The position numbers were made by a program, and so were the translations under genes. Of a stretch of DNA of 64,000 nt, positions 57,228 to 64,000 are shown piece after piece. Location: positions 153,253,043-153,317,042 of the forward strand of contig CP136069.1 in the NCBI GenBank assembly GCA_032622095.1. Direction: 5' to 3'. The notes under the pieces were generated by a model. It was not told the origin of the DNA and made no database searches. It saw nothing but the letters and a program-made list of their open reading frames with translations. This DNA is from Siphonodentalium dalli. Taxonomy: Eukaryota > Mollusca > Scaphopoda > Gadilida > Siphonodentaliidae. The stretch's first letter is position 1. Each line of letters begins with the position of its first letter.

Positions 57228-57904
57228 TTAATCTGTTACTAAATTCCGAACAGAAGCGATTACGCGGTATACCGATAGACCCTCTATGAATATTCATTGT
57301 AATGGTAATTGAAGCATATCTGGCTATATATGTCTCGTCTAGTGATATGAGGCGAAATCCTCACTTATCCCCCAGTGGAGATCACAGTCATGACATGTGC
57401 AATATTGTCTGGATTTTGGCCGGCAAATCCAAATGACGGATTGAATCATGCCATGATGTCTTTGCTGGTTTTCATTGAGATAACCAACGAACTTGGTCTA
57501 AATGAAATCAATAGGCCTAAACCGCATAGGAATTCGGAATTTGTGAAGTAGCCAATTTTAGTTTCATCTCATTGGTCCATTGCCTATTCCGCGCTTTGGT
57601 AATCATCACACAGTTGCTAACCGGAATTCAAGTGATAAAATCGAAAAACAATGTCCGCTGATCCGATGTCGCCTGACCATATAGAACAAAATTATATGAC
57701 GTAATTCACCGGCATGGTATGTATAGAAAAACAGCCGGCCGTGCGTGTGGTTGCTATTATCTGAATATTTCACAAAAATGAATATGAATCCTTGGTTTAA
57801 ACATATTTTATTAACAAATATGCGAAAGGGATCGAGGCATAAGTTTTAAAACAAATGAGAAAGACTCACTCCCACATCCTTCTGCACTTGTGTATTCTCT
57901 ATTT
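57228..57904. other. No recognisable feature
   Basis: Sequence without supported exon, RNA gene or repeat; only short frames without splice support. Confidence 0.4.
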
Positions 57905-58270
57905 GTCAGTTTGTCGTCTGCTGTCTGGTTACAGTTCCTGAACATCCATCCAGATGAATAATAAACCATTCCAATGTAAACTCTTATAACTGAATGGGTT
58001 AATTCATTTAGCAAATAAAGCGTTAATGCTTATAGCCTTGTGGCATACTCGGGAAAGCAGGTGTTATTTTGTTGGACATGTCAAGGGATCTGTGATATCA
58101 GAATCGATAAGAACACTGTAATATCCGAGTGACCACGTCCTCCCATGTGGTTCAGTTGTGACCATGGCTACCCTCACGCTTGTCGGACTCACGATTGACA
58201 TATAGAATGATTGGGTCATCTAATATAGTACTGTAAAGTAGCCGAAGACATCTTTCCGGTGTGGCAGTTA
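57905..58270 (+). repeat. Dispersed repeat R6, copy 2
   Basis: Matches 49655-50070 in order: CATCCATCCAGATGAATAAT, CATTCCAATGTAAA, GTGGCATACTCGGGAAAGC, TCAAGGGATCTGTG, TCCCATGTGGTTCA and the TTTCCGGTGT end. No internal duplication here. Confidence 0.65.
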
Positions 58271-58299
58271 ATTTCGCGCTCCACGTGTATACTAATGTA

Positions 58300-58690
58300 G
58301 ATATTCGTGTTTCGCCTGGGCGCTGGGGGTTTTATTTATAGAAATGGGAATTTGTTGGACTTATTTAAAAGTCGAACTGCGACCCGGAGGCCGAGTCCGG
58401 TAAAAGGTGTAGTTGGGAATTTCAATTTCGTTTATTGTCCTTTACATTATTATGTCAATAATGTTGATTTTTGGTTTGTGACAAGCTATGTCAATTACAA
58501 ATAAAAGATATGAAAAGATAATTTGTAAGTCTTATATTTCAACTTTTATAGACATTTTTCGTTCTGCAGCCCACTGTTGGTTGTGGTTGGAGACGGCCGA
58601 GTCGGCCGCCGGTTCGTTATTTAGGTGCCGGTTGTTATTGTTATTTTAACGGAATTCTGAGTTGGTCATTCGCGAAACCAATATATTTTA
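58300..58690 (+). repeat. Dispersed repeat related to 28975-29165 (R3 type)
   Basis: Shares GGTTTTATTTATAGA, TTATTTAAAAGTCG, AGGCCGAGTCCGGTAAAA-like words, GGTTGTTATTGTTATTTTAA, and CGGAATTCTGAGTTGGTCAT, GAAACCAATATATTTTA with 28975-29165. It breaks at 58690, where the Helitron-like element enters. Confidence 0.6.
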
Positions 58691-59535
58691 TCTATATCTA
58701 TATTTGCGAATGTCTGTCTGTCTGTCTGTCTGTCTGTGTTCTATAGAAATTCACAGGGGACAATCTAGATGGCACCAAATGGGTCTACTAGGGGTAACTT
58801 TTTACGAGAAAGATAATGATGAGGGTTAGGATTTTCTAAAGTGGCGCCGTTGTTGTCAGGGGCAGAAAAGGGGTAGGGGCAGAATTATTTTGTCGCCGAT
58901 TGCCACGAAACTTATATATAATCATCCCCATGATATAAGGAATCTGATGGTGTGGTTTAAATATGTCAAGAGTGGCGCCGTTCGAGTCAGGGATGCACGG
59001 AAGGGAGAGGGGCACCAAAATTGATAAACTAAGTTTAGCGCCGAGGGACGATCTAGATGGCACCAAACTGTCTACTATGGGTAACTCTTTACGAGAAAGA
59101 TAATGGTGTGGGTTATAATTTTCTAAAGTGACGCCGTTGTCAGGGGCAGAAAAGGGGGAGGGGTAGAAAAAATGTTTGCCGCCGATTGACATTCCCATGA
59201 TATGAGGAATTCTAATGGTATTGTTTAAATATGTCAAACGTGGCGCCGTTCGTGTCAGGGGTGCACGGAAGGGGAGAGGGGCTCCAACATTGAAAAAACT
59301 AATTTTAGCGCCGATTTCCACCATATTGATATATATTCTTCTCCATGATACAAGGAATCTAATTGTTCGATTTAAAGACTCCAAATTGCTGTCGTTGGAT
59401 GAAAGATTGTGGGAGGGGCACTCAATTTGATAAGAATGGGTTTAGTCGCCGATTGCCACCACACTTATACAATGTCATCCCCATGGTATGAGGTGTCTAA
59501 TGGTGTGGCTTAAATCTGTCAAAAGTGGCGTTATA
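58691..59535 (+). mobile_element. Helitron-like 5' end with higher-order tandem repeat
   Basis: Begins A|TCTATATCTATATTTGCG, then (TGTC)n at 58711-58737. It interrupts repeat R3 after TATATTTTA, between A and T as seen at 29162 and 30757. Inside, a unit of about 285 bp occurs about twice (GGCACCAAA near 58770 and 59057; AGTGRCGCCGTTG at 58842 and 59127), each made of two diverged halves (GTGGCGCCGTTCG at about 58971 and 59237). No 3' hairpin-CTAG was found before F3. The 182-codon - strand frame here is a repeat artefact. Confidence 0.6.
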
Positions 59536-60885
59536 GTTTGGTCGAATAAAGGTTTGTCCTAGAATAAATTTGAACTAAATTGGTTTGTATACCATTTTGA
59601 AGAGAAATATATCCTCTATAACATATCCAAAATCCGCTAAAATCCGCTTTGAGCAATTTTTTGTAATTCAAGATGGCGTCCAAGATGGCTGCCATTTCCG
59701 TTAAATCAGTTCTACGCAATTATAGTGAGAAAATCTTGTCATATGTATAGTCTGGTATACATTTCTGTGAAGCTAAGACATACCCCCACCGTTGTATTCC
59801 AAAATTGGATCGCCCCGTCATAAATGGCCGCCAAAATGGCGGCCGGAAGTGGAATTTTTTACGCTTTTTACTAATATCTTTAAGATAAGTTTCTACTGCT
59901 TGGAACTGGTTGAGAATTTTGACTTTATTTTGTATTTAACATCTTAACTGACCATTGGAGCAAAGAAATATGCTATTCATGGGCTCCCAACCCCTTCCGA
60001 TCGCTAATCAATTCGATTTTACAGAACGCGGTATAACATAGCACAAAATATCACCATTGGGATTCTAGTCATATTTCATCAAGAAATTGGAAGAGCTGTG
60101 CAATGTAAGTTATGCTTTCAACTTTTTATGGATATTCCAACTCAATGTTACAAAAATCGTCACTTTGGATCAAAATGGCTTCCAAAATGGCGGCCAAAAT
60201 ATGGAAAATTCTCAATATTGTCCCAGTGTGCCATGCAACTGCTTATAAGTTGTTGTTGATGCACACAGTTGACTATTCTGTCTTATATACATTGAACACC
60301 AACATTTATGATGCACCTTCGTTAATTGTTTCCATTGAAACCACTAAAATCACCAGAATTATTCATTTTTTTCTGTCACAAACTTTTCATCAAAATCGGC
60401 GAAAAATCACTGTTCAGGTTTGAAACATTTTTTAAAGTAAAATGGAAATTTCTTTGGTATCAGCGATGTTTATTATTTTGATATGTTCTAACTGTGTCAC
60501 ATTGATGTGTTTTAGACAATATTGCTCACGATGGCTTGCAAAATGCATGGCAACCAAATTTGGTAAAATGTTGATTTGTCACATATATTCCGAACATTAT
60601 TCACTGCTGTTCCGAAAAGGTAGCAGATTGTGACTCACTTGGTTATCAAAAATGCTACTTAGTCAACTAAATGTGATATTCTGGTTGTCCCAGAACCTTA
60701 ATAGGCATGGAAGTTCATTTAAGGGGTGCAGTATGGATTTTGCCGAAAATTTCTTTTGGAATTCTGTCCATGTTTTTTTTAACTGGAATGGGCAGAAAGT
60801 TGAAACGGAACTGAGACGGATCATAGTACTCTGGCCCATTGTAATCAACATTGATCAACTTAATAGATTGTGTATGTCTGTTGAA

Positions 60886-61665
60886 TGTATGGCTATAGGT
60901 GAGGTGAGTATGTATACGGGGAGTTATTGTATTCATGAATGATATGAATAGTTGTACAATGTATGACTATATGGTCATGTATGGGGTGCCACGTTGAGTT
61001 GTATATGTATATAAGGAGTAGATTATGGTCACGACCGTCATGTGTGAGGTGAACATGTATGCAGGGAGTTGTTGTCTGGCCATTGGAGTGGTGTATGTGT
61101 ATAGCGAGATTAGCTACATTGTCTATCTTTCTGTTGTGTATGTATATATGGAGTGACTGTGGTCGTGGGTGGGATGTACAGGTGTACATTGGGTGGCTGT
61201 ATTGTCATGGGTGGGTGTATATGTATACACGCGTTTTCTGTATGATAATGGATGGGGTGTACGGATAAATATGGAGTGGTTGTATGGTTATGGGCAATGT
61301 GTATATGTGTACATGGAATGACTGCAGGGTCAATGTTGTTGAAGTGTATATGCATACCTGGAGTACAGTTCGGTGGTCACTGGCGGGCTTGTGTATATAG
61401 ATAGTGACATCATGGTCATGGGTGGGATGTTTATCTGTTGTGACTGTATTGTCACTGCTGTGTAGCGGTATACAGTGAATAGCTGAATGCTCATGGATGT
61501 GGTGTGTAAGAATACAGCGAGTGGCTGAATTATCATGGTTGAGCTATAGTTTTGCAAGTCTGAAGTGTACGAATGGCCGTGTGTGGGGTATAGGCATATA
61601 TAGAAGGACTGTATGGTAATTGATAAGGTATACATACACCTGGAGTGACTATGGTCATAGGTTAA
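60886..61665 (-). repeat. 42-bp minisatellite array in F3, part 1
   Basis: About 18 diverged units, G-rich on the + strand (GTATATGTATATGGAGTGAC, TGTGGTCATGGGTGG). Same family as the F1 left arm. Confidence 0.85.
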
Positions 61666-62324
61666 CCAATACAGACAACCAACCAATACAGGTAAATATA
61701 GGCTAACAAATATATGTAAGTGGGTATCTGCCAAGGTGTCACATTTGTCCGCGTCAACGAAAATCACACCTAGCCCTCCAAAAGGACAATAACAAGTCAG
61801 AATGGAGCACTGGCTGACGGACCATAATGCCTTTCCGTTTGTCAGTATAAGCATAGTGAAATAAATAATGGCTTATATCCTATCCTATTCCCCACACAAT
61901 GATAGTGGTACATAAATGTATGGATGTCAAAAGAAAGGGGATGATGTCTGTTAGGCATACTACAGAATATTCTAGGCTACATATATCATTACCAAGGTCC
62001 CTTATTTCTCGCAGACAAATTGATCCCGGTTCTAATGACATGAATGTTGATTTGGAAGCTGGGTCCTGGAGCAGTTTAATGGAATTTTGAAAATAGTTTT
62101 GGAACGTACCCCACAAAAACAAGATTTTATTTTATGCCAAACGTAGAGTTTAGACATTTTTGGAAATTACTCCCAATGAGTTTAAAAGATGCCAAAATGT
62201 TTGGATAAGATCAACACCAGTTGCAGATCGCTGACTATGTCCCATACTAAGCAAATGTCACTTTACGTTTCGACTCATTACATGAAAGACGCGAGCCCTT
62301 GTATATCTTGCATGGCTATATTGC
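61666..62324. other. Non-repeat block interrupting the F3 array
   Basis: About 660 bp with no 42-bp periodicity. On the + strand 61899-62090 encodes 63 codons ending SNDMNVDLEAGSWSSLMEF and a stop, with an acceptor-like TTATTTCTCGCAG at 61997-62009 inside it. Composition looks more protein-like than the surrounding array, but no domain was recognised. It may be a captured gene fragment. Confidence 0.3.
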
Positions 62325-63148
62325 CATGATGTGGCCAATATGTATATATGGAGTGCCAGTGTGGCAAAATTAATGGTGGGTGAATTGGTATACAGGGAGT
62401 GACTGTATGATCACGAGTGTGGTTTATGAGTATACAGCGAGAGGCTGAATTGTCATGGTGATGTCTATATGCACATTTGGAGTGTATGAATGGCCGTGTG
62501 TGCGGTGCGGGACATTGGTATATCTAGAAGGACTGTAACGCCATTGGTGAGGTTTATATGTATACTATATATACATGTAATGACTCTATAGTTTTGGATT
62601 GGGTGTATATGTATATTTTGAGTGGATATATGACAATGGGTGTCGCAAATATATATGCAGGGGGTGACTTTATGACCCCTGGTGAGGCAAATATGTATAC
62701 AAGAAGTAATGTACAAAATGAATGTTCATGAATGTGGCGATAATATATATCGAGAGAGACTATATTGTCATCGTTTGGATGTATATCTTGAGTGCCTATA
62801 TGGCCATGCATGTGGCAAATATATACATGTACACGGAGTGACTGTATTACCAATGGTGATGCGAATATGTATACAGGATGTTACTGTATGTTCATGAATG
62901 TAGTGAATAGGTATACATGTCGTGACTATGTGGTCATGGGTGAGGTGTATGAGTATACCTGGTGTGCCTGCATGTTTACTCATGGTTATATGGCCATGTG
63001 TTGGGTGTATGGGCATATCCATGTGTGGCTGTGTAGAAGTAGGTGAGGTGTATGTGTATAAAGCGAGTGACATATGTTCATTTATGTGGCGTTCGTGTAT
63101 ATATGGAGTAACTGCATGGTCATGTGTAAGTTGCACTTGTGTCCCTTT
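62325..63148 (-). repeat. 42-bp minisatellite array in F3, part 2
   Basis: About 19 diverged units continuing the array after the interruption, up to the axis sequence. Contains GTATACATGTCGTGACTATG, TGGTCATGGGTGAGGTGTAT and similar. Confidence 0.85.
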
Positions 63149-63641
63149 GTGTGACTATCGATTTCCTATCGCTATTACTCAAGGATATGTTAACCGATAA
63201 AGAGATCATATCAGAGTGTCTCTTAATGGCCTTTGGTATGCAATACGAATGAAACGGTTTTCATGAAAATAGTATATAAGTTAATAAATGTTGATACTAA
63301 TGGGCCAGAATAGCCACACAACATGATCCCTCTCAGTTCCGTTTCAACGTTCTGCCCATTTCCGTTCAAAGACAGACAGAATCCCAAAAGAAGTTTTCGG
63401 CAAACATTCATACTGCATCCCTTAAACTGATTTGTCATGCCTCATAATGTACTGGGACAACCAGAATATGACATTTAGTTATCAGTTGATTAAGTAGCAT
63501 CTTTAATAACCAAGTGAGTCACAATGTGCAACCTTTTCGGAACAGCTTGTAATAATTTTCGGAATAAATATGACAAATCAACTTTTTACCATATTTGGTT
63601 GCCATTTTGCAAGCCATCTTGAGTAATTTTGTCTAAACCAC

Positions 63642-64000
63642 CTAGTCCAGGAGATATTGGTCGACCTCTGCACCCCCCAGGACTTAACTTCACCCCACTA
63701 ATTTTCTTCCTTAATGTCTCCTCTAATTTTTTTCACTTGTTAACAAGAAAAAAAAAGTGGCCGCAGAGACTACAGACAAGATGGCGTCCATCATGGCGGT
63801 CATTTTTTTTAAAATGCACCAGGTCTCTTTGATCGCCATTATAGTAAAGATAATAGCACATGCGGTCTTGTTTTCCGCTCGATAATGTGAAGATATGCTA
63901 TTTTTCTGACATGTTACCTCCTTTCGTTTGTCTCTGTGGGAAAATGTTAGATTTTTTGCGCCATGTTATACATTTATCATATTGAGGAGTCATTGGCGAA
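63642..64000 (-). repeat. Dispersed repeat R1, copy 2 (inverted)
   Basis: Reverse complement of 207-653, starting at CCAGGAGATATTGGTCGACC and running off the window end with the complement of TTCGCCAATGACTC. The poly-G of copy 1 is here a short CCCCCC. It directly abuts the truncated F3 arm, suggesting R1 inserted into, or recombined with, F3. Confidence 0.7.

Larger units (their letters stand above)
59640..63641. mobile_element. F3: foldback element of the F1 family, right arm truncated
   Basis: The left arm has AAGATGGCGTCCAAGATGG, AATGGCCGCCAAAATGGCGG, ACTGCTTGGAACTGGTTGAG, TATGGAAAATTCTCAATATTG and GAATGGGCAGAAAGTTGAAAC. The axis is near 63150-63195 (ACTCAAGGATATGTTAACCG). The right arm runs only from 63200 to 63641 (TTCTGCCCATTTCCGTTCA, TTTTGCAAGCCATCTTGAG) and is cut by repeat R1. 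Arrays are on the left side only. Confidence 0.7.

Noticed and set aside
58836-59384. 182-codon - strand frame
   Set aside because: Runs through tandem repeats; its internal repetition matches the about 285-bp unit.

Overview
The window is animal nuclear DNA. It has GT-AG introns, a Toll-like receptor with a TIR domain, a spliced meiotic gene, AT-rich non-coding DNA and a very high load of transposon remnants. The taxon cannot be fixed from the sequence. A marine invertebrate, for example a mollusc or another lophotrochozoan, fits best; this is inference. Most long reading frames come from tandem repeats or transposon arms, not genes.

Only two host genes are supported. (1) A six-exon gene on the + strand (6167-13503) encodes a 222-residue REC114 homologue, part of the machinery that starts meiotic recombination. 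I assembled it by hand from GT-AG exons; every exon is too short to stand out alone. (2) A compact, single-coding-exon Toll-like receptor lies on the - strand (15770-17248, 492 aa): signal peptide, about seven LRRs, LRRCT, one membrane segment and a TIR domain with all three boxes. The genes converge tail to tail, about 2.3 kb apart, with only small transposons between them. Nothing suggests a shared function.

The rest is layered mobile DNA. 0-6 kb: dispersed repeats, a TSD-flanked inverted-repeat element (2891-4063) and a Helitron. 6-13.5 kb: REC114, whose introns hold a Helitron, a hairpin MITE, a Helitron-like tandem repeat and a GAT/ATC microsatellite. 20-26 kb: a giant palindrome (F1) whose arms contain a 42-bp minisatellite. 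26-31.6 kb: a 5.5-kb element inserted into an older MITE, with empty-site evidence. 35.4-37.2 kb: a PIF/Harbinger-like element with a decayed reading frame. 42.3-49.6 kb: a second foldback family (F4), partly duplicated in tandem. 50-55 kb and 59.6-63.6 kb: two more members of the F1 family. The window's two ends carry inverted copies of one dispersed repeat.

The most unusual signal is a set of about 150-bp imperfect hairpins. Their stems differ, yet a CTCG word sits on the same strand of both arms at nearly fixed spacing (about 31, 25, 10, 25, 31 nt). A second theme is a YY1-like ATGGCSGCC word recurring in several otherwise unrelated element families.
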